Positions 39,601 to 54,600 of a DNA stretch of 64,000 nt are shown here, piece by piece. Origin of the DNA: Anticarsia gemmatalis (lineage: Eukaryota; Arthropoda; Insecta; Lepidoptera; Erebidae); NCBI RefSeq assembly GCF_050436995.1, contig NC_134770.1:3606501-3670500 (forward strand), given 5' to 3'. Under the pieces are notes generated by a model, which did not search any database, was not told where the DNA came from, and saw only the letters and a program-made list of their open reading frames with translations. Position 1 is the stretch's first letter; every line of letters begins with the position of its first letter. Position numbers and translations under genes: made by a program.

Positions 39601-42600
39601 AACTCTTTTGTCATCTAATGGTTATTTACGAAAGGGACCCGAAGAGCACACACTGTGACACAGACTCAGGCAGGCCTGATTTCCTGTGGTTACCTTCTTT
39701 TCCGCTCTCGTCTGTATCCGTACAAGTTTACAGTGTAAAATATAATACCTTATTATACACTGACCATTGCTTACCCGTCTGGATTCAGAATATTATTATA
39801 GGTACAGACAGACCTATCTGCGCCGGAGCTCTTCACACGCGTAATAATGTTGGTATACTTGCGATGATACGTCCGAAACCGCGTAACCCGTTATTATTTT
39901 TTATATTTCATCCGTTGTTTATTTTTCAAAACTTACGACATAGTCTGTTTCATAGCTATCCAATTTATTACCTTAATGCAACCAATTACAACAAAACAAA
40001 CTACAACGCCATCTGTTAGTTGCGGCGAACATCGACAACAAACGAAATTACTCGATTTGCCATCTAGGATATCCCGATCGCACCGGAACATTTTTGAGTA
40101 ATATATCATACAACATTTATGTTTGAAAATCTTATAAATGTATAGCCTGTTTCAAAGGTATTTTTTTAACAATAAAGCAATCAAAATAAATTAAATTTAG
40201 GAAAAACATGCTGTGTTGCGGACTATATCGCCATCTATTGGTTGGTGCGAACAACAGGTATCGATACGGCAGGCACCGCGTTAACTATATGCGAATGTTG
40301 TGAAATGGATTGCAACGCCATCTATGGTCTTTTTAGGGAAACGCAGGTTCAAACGAATTCTACGTATTTTTTTCAATTTTCTAAAATTCTATGAAATTTT
40401 ATGCGATAAAAAGTATCCCAATAGTTGCTCCACTACTTATTCTATGCATATACCAAATTTCAGTGCATTCTATCCGGTAGTTTTTACGTGATAGCGTAAC
40501 ATACAGACGGAGGACAGACAGACAGACAGACAGACAGAAAAGAAAATTATAAATTGCAGATTCGGTATCAGTATCCGTTACTAATTTTTTTTTTTTTTTT
40601 TTTTATAAAAGACAACTCCCGCACTAAGAATTGCTCTTGTGTCGCGGGGACTTTTACATACATACAAACAACGGACACAAAGCACAACCAGACCCGAAAC
40701 AATTATTTGTGGATCGCACAAATAATTGTTCCGTGTGGGAATCGAACCCACGACCTCCCGACGCAGTGATATTGGCGTGGTGACCTAAACCACTGCGCCA
40801 CGTAGTCAAACATCCCCCATTGGTTTTTTTTTAATATATTCAATGTACAGAATTGACCTCTCTACAGATTTATTATAAGTATAGATAACAGGTTTAAGAA
40901 AAGCGGTAATTGTAATCAAATACCTGTGACCTGTGTGAGGGTTATTTAACATTTTTGAAATAACTCTCTTCACTACCGTTTTTACGAAGGTAAATGGAAA
41001 CACACAAGGTAATCATGCCAATCGGTGCTTAAGAGACGTGATACGTGGTGTGCTTAAACAAAATAATCTAAGTGCGAACAAGAAAATAGGTACCGTTTCC
41101 TTTCCTGTTTGCTCGGTTTCGTCCTGAATGCGTGCGCAAACCTTTGTCTTAATACTATTACTTAATGCAAATAATCAGGTAATTAATAATAATACCATGG
41201 GATCGGTTAATCACTAAAACGAAAGAGTAAACAAAATCCTAGGAACACACATATGTATCATCTAAGGTATTCATATCTTCGGGGCAAACCAAAAAACATA
41301 TCAAATATACATTCTCTCTTCAAAAACACATTCTTCTACATAAAAAAAAACTTAATGATTAATAACATTGCCATTCGTTATACTGGGCAATATTATTTAG
41401 CTGCTTGGTGATGACTACTTGGCCAACATGGTAGACTCAAGGTCTAACCCCTCCCTCATTACGGGAGGAGACCCTTCTCCAGCAGTGGGACAATAATGGG
41501 TTTAATTTTTCATTATTCATTGTTTAGGAGCTATGTAAAACAACTCTTAAAGGTATCAAAGTACTTACGCCTCCAGATTTAGACTGTCTCCTCATGGAAC
41601 TACGGTTGGTGCTTGGGATGTCCACTTCGGAATGTTCTACTGACCAGCCGATAGCGAGAAGTGCTTTGAGGGATTCACGAACTGGTTCCTTGTAGCGCTC
41701 CTTCTCCTGTGATTTAAGTAGAAAACGGTTATAAACCAACCTGAGTAAATTATTGACTACTTACGTCAAAAGTCGGGTTCAATTCTTAGGACTAGCAAAA
41801 CTGTCATTAATGCTTTCCAATTATTATTTATTAGTTTACATAGCCGTGTCACCTAGTACATAGGAGTCCAACAATATATAAGGTAGAATGGAGGGATTTT
41901 TTAAAACCATCTGCTAGCTAATCATCCTTTAGATATGTCATGTAACAGAGAAAAAAGTCTGAATCAATGTGGTCATATTTAGAAGGACATTCATTAGAGG
42001 TACAATTTTTACCAAAAGTTAATTGATACTCACATAATCATTCAACATATTATACGGCTTCAACCTCGGGTGAGTCTTCTGTGAGTCAGACCACGCCTCT
42101 CCGTACACCCAACCATTCTCTATCTTTCTAGAAGCCCAAGCATCGTGGTAATGTTCTGAGAACTTCTGTACTATGGTGTTTAAGTCGTTGTTCAAGGCTA
42201 CTGATGATGTGTTGATCGGTTGCGGGTCGTATTGAGGATTGTCTGAACCACCTGTGAAAATGTTTATTTGTATTAATGGTTAAGTACGGTGAGGTGACGT
42301 AAGTAACGCCATCTGTCGGTGTCACGTTAAACTAGTAAGCTAATGACAGGTTCTGAATCGCACTATTTAAGTATAAAGAACGAATATCAATAGGCCCTGT
42401 TGGATATTTATCAAATGAGCACGATCTTAACAAAGTGAATAGTTCTTTAATATATTTTATTACGATGAAAGTTGGATACCGATATTACAAAAACTCAATA
42501 TTTAACCTAACCTCTAACCAAACGATATAATGATAAATTACCTGTAGTCTGTTCTTTGCCGTAGAACTCATCATCGTAGTTCTTAGAAAGCGAGTAGTCG

Positions 42601-45600
42601 GGCGGTAGAGCACAACCTGTAAAAGAAGTTATTTGTTAGACGAAAATATGAGTGCAACATACTACTACTACTACTATCTTGAAACAGTAACTTACACAAA
42701 AACTCCGAAAAATAAATTCATTACATACAAAATTTATTAAAGAAAAGTTTAAGCGTAACAGATTCCTGGTTAACCTAAACAACTTACGGACATAACTTTA
42801 ACTTTTGGTTTTGCTTAAAACAATGTGACAAACAACTTGGATGAAAGTTTCGAAACCTAGCAAAAACAGGCCCTATCTTGTATTTGTTAATTTAAAAAAA
42901 TACAGTTATTTAACTCACCAATAGCAATAAGACAAGGTAACGCTTTGCCAAACAGTTCAGGCTCATAGTCCATCTTGCTGAGCGAGTCGAAGATGTTGGA
43001 GAACAGCATCATGGTGAGGCGCTTCTCCTCGTCGGACGAGGCGCCGTACACGCCCTGCCCGCCCGTGCTGCCGTAGTACTTGGCGCAGCGCTCGTAGTGC
43101 AGTGTTAACAACTGTGAATGAAGGGATTAAGGTTTAGTTTACGATAATAATCCTTAAATAGGAAAAATGTCACGATTATATAAATATCGAAAGAGTTTTA
43201 ACGTTATTATTCTAGAAAAGGTGATTTGGTGGCAAAATTTATCAATAATTGTGTTTTATGTACCGTGTTGACAATGCACACACATGCACGCACGTATTTT
43301 TACAATTAAATTGTTTGTTCATGACATGTTCCTTATTGTAAGTATAAGTTTCTATTATTTGGCACAAAAATTGGCAGGAAACATTCAGCAAACTAATAAA
43401 AAATGACTGGTGAAAAAGAAATGGATGAACGAAGTGTTTATTTCAAAAACCTCTAGTTGATTTAGTGCTAATCAGAGTATCAGATTAGAATCTTACCCTC
43501 AGAGCGACAGTAGTGTACTCAGATAGTTTAGACACGTCGACCGTGAGTTTACGCAACAGTTTCAACAACATGGACGGTTGCATCGCAGATGTCAGCGCCA
43601 CCAAGAAGTCGGATACTGCCTCACGCTGACCCTTTGTTAACATACGGTTCTTTGACAACCTGGAACAAATGGAAGGGGTACAGTAAGAGAAGAGTAAATT
43701 TAATTTGGGTATATGCATAATCAATAATAATGCAAAATGATAATATTGACGTTTTAACTTCATGAATTTGTATTTGTATTTTTAGAAATTTGAAACAATC
43801 TCTCGAGTCATAAGATTTTTCTAAGATTGATTACGAATATACTTTTATAAGGTTGTACATCAAACCTAATATGAAAAATTTTGTAAAACTATGTAAAATG
43901 TAACAACTGTTAGCAAACCAAAGATAAATAAATAGTTTTGATACGTGTCATAGGTGTAACTAGTAATATTTTTGTCACTTTTAAGGGAATATTGTAAATT
44001 CAATCAATAAGTAACAGTTGTTAAGGGGAAAACTAACTAAAAGTAAGCCTGTTAGTAAGTTTTTTCTTTAGCTACGTTCAATATTACTACGAACACATTT
44101 TACACACTAAGTCGTAATTCAAAGTACAGCCATATTTAGAGTTTCAGACTTAAGTATACTGAAATGTATTACTAACCTGTACACAGTATGTAGCGTAGCG
44201 TCCAACAAGCTGCTGTAGTTCTCAGCTTCGTTGTAGAAGTTGGCGTGTTTGATGAGCAGCGGCAAGATCGAGTTGCCGATGTAACGGTTCATTGATAGAG
44301 CCATGTCCGACTCGCAGCCGTCATTCTGTGGATAGGAAATAAAGTTTTAAAGTTGAAAATAGGAAGTATTAAGGCTATTTACTTTAAGTTTCGCTCAATA
44401 TTTAAATGAAAAATAAAAACCCATGTCCGTTTAGAACATTGTTCTAAAGTTTAAGCTGTATTTTGCTTATTAAAGGTTGATATAAAATAGGTGGGTCGAC
44501 AGTTTCCAATAGATTGTTAAAACTTTAGTTTGGTAAAGTTATTGGATCTTCCAAATCATAGTCTAAATGGAAACTAGAATTAACCTGGACAACTAATCTA
44601 ACATGAGAGTTGCGTTATTCTTTATTCTGTTAAGAGTATACAAAGTCCTAAGTCCGGTCATTATGTAAACTTCAATTGTGATACTAGTTTGTAATTTTTC
44701 ATTTAAACGTACTCTGTCCAACATGGTGGCAGCCCTCAAGTCAGGCAAGAAGGCCTCTTCCAACAGTTTGTAGAATAGCTCTTGAGTTTCAATACCGTAC
44801 ACACGTTCCAAGAACAGACCCACGCTCTGCTTGTGACCAGGGATCAGACCGGATGGCATGTCTGTAGATGAAAAAGATAAATAATTACTATATAAATTAT
44901 GAAAAATAGGTCGTACGTGGACTGTTAAGCATAGTAATAGAGTAGCAAATAAACTACGTTTTATTGTTTAAGTGTTTTTTTTTTAATACTGTTTTCCATG
45001 TTAAACATACTTAATATTTTAAAAGAAAAAATCGTTCTTCTGTATTATTAAGGATTTAAATAAGTACCGCGTCACTTGAAATGTAGAGTATAGGTACTAA
45101 TTCAATAGACAAAGGATTCAATCAGTCATCATCCCTTTTTGATAAGCTTCTTTTAACCTACCTGATTTGGGCCTCTCGGCGCCCGCTGCAGGATTGTTAA
45201 GCGTGAACCTCAAACTGAGCACACCCTGTAGATCTTCTAGCGGCACCAGAGAACGTAAGATAGCACGCGCTCGGAGAGACTCGTTCTTGCCCTGTTATGT
45301 GTAGATATCAGAATTCAATTATTTTATTTTTTGGCGCAATGGTTTTAGGTCAGAATCACAAGATAAATATGTCAAAAAAAAAATTCAAAGAATGTCTGAA
45401 GAAAAGATATTCTTTGGAGAAATTCTCATTAAATGCCTGATTATGGATGTTCTTGACATTTGACTGACATCGCTGATCTTACTCCTCGCACTGGGCTTAA
45501 ATACTTTGGCTGTTACTTTTGATGAAGAAACTGTCCGTAAAACTAGCAAACTACGCAGGAGAACTGCAGTGACTGAACTAAACTGAGTAGTATATAGTAC

Positions 45601-48600
45601 AATACTCACCAGAGCAATAACTCCAGCATCAGGTGCACATCGTCCCAGCAGATCCACGAGCGTGCAGTAGAAGTTGAGAATCGCGGCGCCCGTGTCGATG
45701 TAGTCCTCATCGTCGTCGGACTCCGGCAGTGGGTGACTAAACTGTGTAGCGGAATAACAAAGTATTATTTAAGAGCCAAATCTTAATATTGTATTAATCT
45801 AAATCTTAAATTTCCAATTATTCTAATCTTAAAAATGGTTTTTACCAGTAACACTTGACGGATTTAAACGAAAGAAAATTGAATAATCGGTAGCTATAAG
45901 CAATATTGACTAACAAAATATTTTTTTTACCATAAATTGAAAGTGTTATCTTAAACAGTCAGACGGTGAATAACAAGGTAAAATAAGGCGTATTAATATT
46001 GAGCTTCAGCTGTAAATAAGTTCATACATATTTTTACATATTTTTCGTGTAAAACTCATATAAATACACTTTCTATAAAAAGTCACTCCTGCACGCGAGC
46101 AACAAGTTTTCAAAAGTTAACCGTAAGTGATTTGGCACCTAATGTTAATCGAATTAAAAGTAAGATACTCAACAAAAAAATATTTCTAACTAACAAAAAT
46201 AAAATAAAGTATTGCCGAATTATACAATCTCCGCCGTAAATAGAAATTTTTGCGTAGATTTTTAACATTTAAAAACTTTACTCACAGTAACATCTCCCTC
46301 TCCCTCCAGCTCCCTCAGTTTCCTCCTATCAGCGATCCTCTCACTCATCTTGTTGGCGTCGACAATGGCCTTCAGCAGGCCCTCGCCCTCACCCCTCAGA
46401 GCTGGACCCAGGCACTCCGGGCGACGGATCAGCAGACGAATTACCAAGTTGGCGTTTTCTTCTACGCTTTCACCGTTAACCTATAAGTTTTATAAAATAT
46501 TTATTATTCGGTCTGTCACAAAACTATTCATATTCTAGTATATAGAAAGGTTAACTAAAATGTAAAGATTTTGATATATACCTAGGTGATTAGTCTGTAG
46601 TCATAAATACTGTGGATAACATATTTTTTGGTTTACTCCTACTCCTCCTAGATATATTATATCATCCTAATATGCTCACATTTTTCATTATGCTACTATC
46701 ACCAAAAATACGTTCGTTGATAAAAAATAAGTACAAAATATGACAACGGGCATCGAAACTTGGACTCACATAGCACTATCTCTTTTTGTTCTAACAGTTG
46801 TGTTAATATCCACTTACCCATACGCAGAACCGTAAGAAGTCAAGATAACGTTCGCCCTCGACTGGATCCCAGCCGAGGTCAGGATAACCCTTCTCTATCA
46901 GTTCAGAGTTGCTCTGCAGACCACAACGGGACAGGTATACTGCGATCTTCTCTAAGTAGTGCTCTCTGAGGAAGAAAATACACTTGTTTAATGTCAATTA
47001 TCAAGCAAATACACCTTATATTGATCTCCATATTCATAAGCCTTAACTAACGCAACCCCAAAAAGTAAATTGAATAAATTGTTTTGCGACTCTTACAACT
47101 CTTAAGCATTTGTTTTGTCACTTTCACTGGTAACTTTGTTTCTTTTCGTTATTATGAAAATTTAATAGAATTTAACATAATGCCTTTCCCATAAGCCAGG
47201 CGTTCAAAATGCTGGCTTAAAGTAGGCTAAGTATGGCTCAAAAGTAGCTGTACTTTAACAAACCACAAAAAAAAACATACAATACACTACTGCGCGAGAA
47301 TTGAACCTTGGAGCTCTTGATTAGCAGTCGTAACCTATGAATTTACTTCTCAAAAGTACACATTAGACAATCTAGCTACATATTTACAAAAGGCATGAAA
47401 GTATAAACTTTCATATTTTCTTACCTCAAAGCTAAAGCCAGTTCGGTGTTCTCCATCAAACTGGAGTAAGCGACGTCAAGCGGCGTGGATCCTCTCAGCG
47501 AGGGTCTGGACAGCAGGATGTTGGAGTTCTCCAGCAAGAAGTCGAAGTGGTCGAACATGGCCTTCTGGTTCTGACGGCCCGTACGACAGAAGTAGCAGAG
47601 GAAACGACAGCAGGCTACTACCATCTCGTGGGATGTATCCTGTATAATGAAACGGAATAATGTGTGAGATACGCCATACTTATATTCGTACCAGCTCGCT
47701 AATTCTTTTGGTTAGCTCAAGTTCATCAAAATCAGTTAAGTAATTTTGGCGTGATTGACAAAAACAACAAAAATGCATCGAATTTGATATGAGTCAGAAG
47801 TTAAATGTAAGAGGTAGGAGTGTGCTAAAAGGATTGTTCATGTTCTGCTAGAACTAACGCGGACATCATTTTTTGTCTGGTCGTTTCTTAGGACTTTCAT
47901 GTCGGAGGAAGTTGCAAGAGTAATTATTATATGTAAGTCTATTTTACATAGTATTATATGCATTTTATACCTTTTCCTTGCTATCTTCAGCAACAGGCTG
48001 CGAGGTGGGTTGTGCGTCGGACTGCGCCTGCGCACGACGTCCCAGCGTGTTCATCATGACTGCCATCACGTTCTCGTGCACACGGAGTACTCTGTACAAA
48101 AACATTAGTTTAGCACATTGCCAGTTGAAAGAAAACAACGGTACTTATATATATTTTTAGCCTTACCTGATCAAATCTGGATGCTGGAAGAATGTGTGGT
48201 TGTTGACTAGTTTCCTGTAATAAGAAAATAGTTTTAAAATTGTTTTACACATTTAGTCTGAATATATTATTGCCTGTGTAAACCTATAAAATAATGACAA
48301 GTCAAATAATATTGTGATAAATAAATTAGTTGTCAACATACAAGCCACAATCGGTTTAAGATCTATAATTTAATATGTATAAGATTGTTAATATACACAA
48401 AAGGTTGAAGAATATACATCCGTGCTACAAGACCATATTGTCGTTTCTGACTGCCTCCTCAGTGGTTTAGGTCACCACGCGCACCATTGAGTCAGGAGGT
48501 CGTGGGTTCGATTCCCACACGGAACAATTATTGCGCGGTCCAATTGTTTCGGGTGTGGTTGTTCTTTGCAGGAGTTTTCTTTCAAAAGAAAAAGAAGATA

Positions 48601-51600
48601 ACTCACCATAGCCTCTTCCTCATGAGTTCCTCCTCCTCCTGGCTCATCTGCACAGGCAGCAGCGCTCTGATCTGACTGAGCCCCACCCACATCTCGGCCA
48701 CGTCCAGCTTCGTCTTGGCGTTGATCACGTATGTCTTCTCTAACGCACGGATCAGCTCGCCTACTGCGTCGTATTGACGGACTAGGAGACTGAGAACAAA
48801 TTATTAATTACGCTTCAATTTAGTTGAAAGACATTTGGTTCTAAATAAAAAAAAAACACTTATAAGTTTTTTGGAGCACCTTAAAACTGTCCTATAGGTC
48901 AATAAAATTAATGCACCAAAATAATAATATTGGCAACATTACAGACGGCTTTATTAGTAACTTATGTTATCTTTGAAACAATTTTTTTTAAGCAGGCAAT
49001 CAAAAATAGTTAGCTAAGGCATTTAACTTACAGTTTATAGGTGCTCATAATGTTATCCATTTAAACAAATCCGTGCACGGTCATACACGTATACTGAAAC
49101 TCACATATGACCGTGTCATGTACATAGGTCGTATCGTGTTCAGTATACCGAAGAATACTATCAAAAACCATATCAGTATTTCAATTACCTGAACATCTCA
49201 CGAACAAGTTTAGGTGTTTCAATCTGTGATTCTTCAGCCCAGCACACGATGGTTTGGATCAGGACCTTACGGAACTTCTCCTCGGGAGTCTTCTTGATCG
49301 GCTCTTCGATTGCCTAAAGAAAAATACACGTTAGAAAATAAGAAAGTGTGCTTGTTTGTCTCCTTTCACTTCAAAAAATAACAGGCAAATTGCCGGGAGG
49401 GACCATTGAATTGCGGGACTTGTTTTTAGCGAAGAAGGAGAATCATTTGTTTTACCTTACGAATTTAATTTGGTAAGGTTGTAATAGATTTAGGTGTGGA
49501 GTTTCACACATAGAATGCGAAAGATGATTTCAGTTTTATTAGTTTACCTTAGCTTCTTCTTCTAACTCCTTGACAGTATTGATGATGTTATACAGTTTAC
49601 CGAAGGCTCCTGGTTTTGCTTCTGGCTCTGCAGTTTCCTGTAAACATAAAACGAACTTGTATCGTCTAATTTTATTTTAATAGGGTTGATTCTAACATCA
49701 TAGTATTAGCATAAATAAGAGGGTTGGGGGTGTTTAGATTTCAACCTAAGATTAAAAAAGAATCCAGGCAACCTTTTATTGTAAGGTCACAATATGTTTT
49801 TTTATCTTCCGAAAAGCTATTGATAATAGCCACAAGACACCATAAACTACACTTTTACGCTAGCAAAATAACAATAATCTCTGCATCACCCCAAGCTTGA
49901 GTGGCAGAAAATGGCCCTGACATTAAGTCCGCCTTTATACAGCCCTGTATATAAAGTTTGAAATAAATAAAATACGAGAATAATCAATTATGTTTTGATT
50001 TGTTTACCTGTCCGTCAGGTTCCTGAAGTGCGTTTAGTGAGACATGTGCCATGAGACTCTCGTGGAACTCGTTCATGCGCGCGATCAGCTCTTCACCGCA
50101 AGGACAGTTCTCTTTCAATTCCTCCTCCTCCAAGTGTTTGAAACCTGTAAATTATATAAACAATTATTGATGTAAAGCTGTTCCAATACTTGTACTAATA
50201 AATTAAATAATCCGAAAACTTGGCCGACAACGAATTTCTCCAGGTATACAAAACCGGAGACCTATCATAATGATTTAGTTTTTCGAAATTTTCTGCCAAA
50301 TTTAAACCCGTTGGCAATAACTAGCTTCGGTCACGAATAAGGAATTTTGAGTGTAGGCCAGCATGTAGAAGGGAATGGAAAATATCTACTTTATCATTGC
50401 GTTTTTCATTATACATTGTTTTAATAGGTCGTAATTGTAATAACGTCCTTTATTTATATTTGGACATTTTATAATAAATGGTAAAAAACCATAATACCGA
50501 ATCCAGCAGCGATTATAAATTGAACTTACTAAGAATAGCGTTCATCTGTTCTCTGGGAGGACAACGGAACTCCCTTGTCTTCTTAGCTGCGACGGCACTC
50601 GGCAAGTCTGACTGTTTGATCTCTGTGTAACGTCTGTGGAAATAAATAAAATCATAGAAAATGCTTTCTAGAGAGTACTCGTTTGATAACAGATTACTTT
50701 ATTCGTGTATTAATTAAATTTAATATTGAGTAAAAATTAATACGTAAACTAAACAACACCAAAATTATTCTTCAAACTTTTTTTAAACTGTCAGTTGACG
50801 CTATTCAGCATGAGTTCGGATTTAAAGATAGTATTTAAAATGGTATCGATTAAACTAAAGATTTGAACCTAAGTAAATAAAACTTAAAGCACAATTTGTG
50901 TGAAATAATTTTCGCGGATCGATAGCGGCTTATTCATTTTCCATTTCCTCACCTCAACTGATCAGTCTGTAGTTCTCCTACAAAGTCGTGTGCGAACGCA
51001 ATGATAGCCTCCACCCTGTGTCTCAGTTGTATATCATTCAGATGTTGTAGTAAGTAACACATTTGTAACTTTGCTCCTTCCGCCATCTTCATGTGGAGGA
51101 GACCTTTACGGTGTTCGTCTTTGCCTTCTGTAGAGAATAAATAACGATTTTATTAGATTGTAATTGCGTGTTGTAAGATACACTTTGTTGCATTTGTGTG
51201 TGTTAGATATTTTTCTTAATTCAGCGATTTAATCGATTCTAATATCTTATTTGGGCAATCCAAATAAGAGTAAAGTACTATTTTTTTTCATATAAAGGGA
51301 TTTATAATGCATTCAAGATTGTTTTGCTGTTTACCTCATTCATGTCTTATAAGTATATCTGACGTTTAATGGCATAAAAGAAAAGTAGGTTTAAGTGTAC
51401 AAACCTTTATCAAATGTGGGATCCCAAGTCTCAGGGTTGATCATGATGAGCAGTTTTTCAACATCTTCATCACGCATCATACCGACCAGAAGAAGACGGT
51501 CTACCAGCTTGATGAGAGGTCTGCAATAAGCATAGAAAAAAAGTAATAACAAACATAAAAACTAAATCTGAATAGATGTGATCTGAATAAATGGGAAAGG

Positions 51601-54600
51601 GAATGAGGAAGAGAGAAACTTAATACTGACAGAAAAGTGACTGATAGTAATATTTTTTGTAGCAAATGTTTTGTTAGAAAACTTAGTCATTTTGAACGAC
51701 GCAAATAAACAACAGTTGATATCGTAAGTTTGTTATCATAGTGCAGTCTGTATGCGTAATTTCTCTAGTCTCTTTCATAAATCATAGTATTCAGCTTACA
51801 TCAATTCATGTAGGAAATAGCTCCAAAGTATTTGGTATCAGTAAACTTTCACTAATCTACAAATTAACTCTAAAGTCATAGAACATATTGTGTTCAAAAC
51901 TCACAAGAACAGGTTCTCGTTGCTGCCGCCCACAGGGTCACGGTTGTGCACTTGGTTGGTGTCGACGGCTTCAGCCAGCGCCTGCATCACGAACTCACGG
52001 ACAACCTCCAGCGGGAAGTACGGAGAGTATAAGTTGCTGATCTCTGTTATACTCTCACTGAAAACAAAAAGAGTATGTTTTACTAGCTGACCGCTTTATT
52101 TTATTTTATTTTATTTTTTATTTTATTTTATTCGGAAAACAAACAGTTTCTAAATCTAGGGTTACAACTACATACTTAACAAATAACCATTTATGTGTTT
52201 TCGCATATAAAAACTTATATAAACAGCTAGAGCAATGAATTTATATTTAAGTGCCTAAGTGTTTACAATTAAAGAACCGACTCAAACCACTGATTGGTCA
52301 TAGTACGTTTAAATTTCGCGGGACTTTTATTGAACAAATCAAGCTCAGGATTGTCAGCCAGTTGGTTAACGTAACGCGCCGCTCTTGGAAAGAACGAGCT
52401 TCCCCTATAGTTGGTAGTGCTATGCGGGACTGATAGATATGCAGGAATCCTTACTGTTCTATTAGGCACTTTAATGTCCAACATTGAGAGGAGATGTGGA
52501 GAGTCTATTAGAGACTGTGCAATTTTAACTAAGAGACTTACGTCTGCAATCTTTCTCCTCTCATAAAGGGGGAGTAAATGGTGTCTTTTACATCTCTCTG
52601 TGTAATTGCTATCTCTCTGCCTGCATTTAAACTCTAGAAATCTAGCAAATTTACGCTGAACACCTTCAATTCTATTAATATAATAATAAGCTTTGCTTGC
52701 GTCACATAAGAGGGAATGGGTCATATTTTCCCCCGTTCTTGAAACATGTTTACTGGTACTCTTCTCCTGTTGGTCGTAGCGTGATGTTATATAGCCTATA
52801 GCCTTTTTTAATAAATTGGTTATCTAACGGTAAATTAAATTTTCAATTCGCACCAGTGGTCCCTGAGATTAGCGCGTCCCAACAAACAAACTCTTCAGCT
52901 TTATAGAGCAAAAAATGATGAAAAAAGAGGGTTTGATCTTTTTGTGACTTAGTGTAAACTCCAAAATCCCTGCATGTAATGAAAAATTGCTTCACCATTT
53001 GAAAGATACGGAGTAGGTACAGTTTTTGACGGTACAATTTAAATTTTTGTCTCTCAAAAGTCGATAGCACCGACTATCGGGAATCGTGTTATAATATTAT
53101 AATAAATTCAATTAATTATCGCAATGTTTCATCATATTTGTATAATACTTACGCGATGTCAGTCATCTTCATCTGCGGTCGTACACTCTCTGTCTGCAGT
53201 GAGCGCAGACTGTGTCCCATGTCGGGCTCCTCGTACAGAGACTTTAGTTCAGGTCCTAATGGGATCACGAACTCGTTCTTACATGCCTCCCTGAAATACA
53301 ACCAAAAAATTGTAAGTAAGTAAGTAACACAATAAATAATAGTAACACTGAATTTTATATTACATGTTATTTTTCTAGTTTTAGTATAAAATATTGTATT
53401 TTCTTAGTTTTGTTTTTTTTTTTTATATTGTGAGTTACTATATGATTTATTATCCTATAACCTCATTTAAGAACACTTGTGCTTTTAAAAATAGTTTTGT
53501 AAATATTTCTAATAATATGCAATATATTCTTTACAATTTAATAGATAGGTTCAGATGTGCACGTTGCGTGCACGTGTACGCATTTCAAGGGCGAACTCAA
53601 ACAAGAACACATAGACTTTGTTTGCAACATCATACTCATCTTCATCCTAACGATTGTTTAAATGCATGACGATACTTACATAGTAGTGGCATGCGACTCC
53701 AAATGCAAGGCGATGAGCAAATCGTAGAAGCCCTGACGCAGTGGACCTGACATGTACTGCGACTGGATCGCGTATAACAGCTGCTTTTGGTCTACGTGTT
53801 GGCAGAGAGCGTGGGCAGCTCTGAAAGAAAATGCAAAGAAATGAGTTTTACTTAAATAATAAACATATTTGTACATATATTGAAACTCCTGCCTGACGAT
53901 CCCTATAGAAAAAAAAGAGAATTATTTTTGTGTTTCTTTACTACCAAACGTTATGTCTTATTTATTGTTTTTGATTTGAAACATAGCTTTTAAATAAATT
54001 TTAAGGAAAATCTTCAAGCTATAAACCATCTCAATAACTAAAATCAACTTAATGACATATAACATCTTAGATAAGAATAATATAAACTCAACGTACCTGT
54101 AATTACTCTGGTAACACAACGCCGCGTACAACGTGAGCGTGTGTGAGTGGAAACTTAGCAGTTTGTCCATTTCAATCAACTCCAGAATGTCTATACACCT
54201 GTCCTCCTCTGTAAACAAAAAACACAAGATTTGTAAGCTCTATAATATAGGAAACATCTATACTTATAATAAATCTGTAGAGAGGTCAATTCTGTACATT
54301 GAATATATTTAAAAAAAATCCAATGGGGGATGTTTAGTAACGGATACTGATACCGAATCTGCAATTTATAATTTTCTTTTCTGTCTGTCTGTCTGTCTGT
54401 CTGTCCTCCGTCTGTATGTGTCGCTATCACGTAATAACTACCGAATAGAATGCACTGAAATTTGGTATATGCACAGAATAAGTAGTGGAGCAATTTCTAG
54501 GATACTTTTTATAGCATAAAATTTCAAAGATTTTTAGAAAATTGAAAAAAATACGTAAAAATCGTTTGAACCTGCGTTTCCCTATAGAGACCATAGATGG

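Larger units (their letters stand above)
52083..52905 (-). mobile_element. Helitron-like element split by a LINE fragment
   Basis: The ACTAGCTGACC end is at 52082-52092; the body resumes at about 52687 with GCTTTGCTTGCGTCACATAAG and runs to CTCTTCAGCTTTATAGAG. The body matches the 3807-4064 family. Its TCTATAC terminus is eroded. Confidence 0.7.

Noticed and set aside
39618..40019. 133-codon ORF inside the 1.2-kb Helitron
   Set aside because: The sister copy at 54257-55439 does not keep the frame open over the same stretch and the peptide resembles no transposase, helicase or Rep protein.
40690..40806. tRNA gene-like sequence with A and B boxes
   Set aside because: No cloverleaf anticodon arm or acceptor pairing; an A tail and repeat copies at 48450 and 62503 show it is a tRNA-derived SINE.
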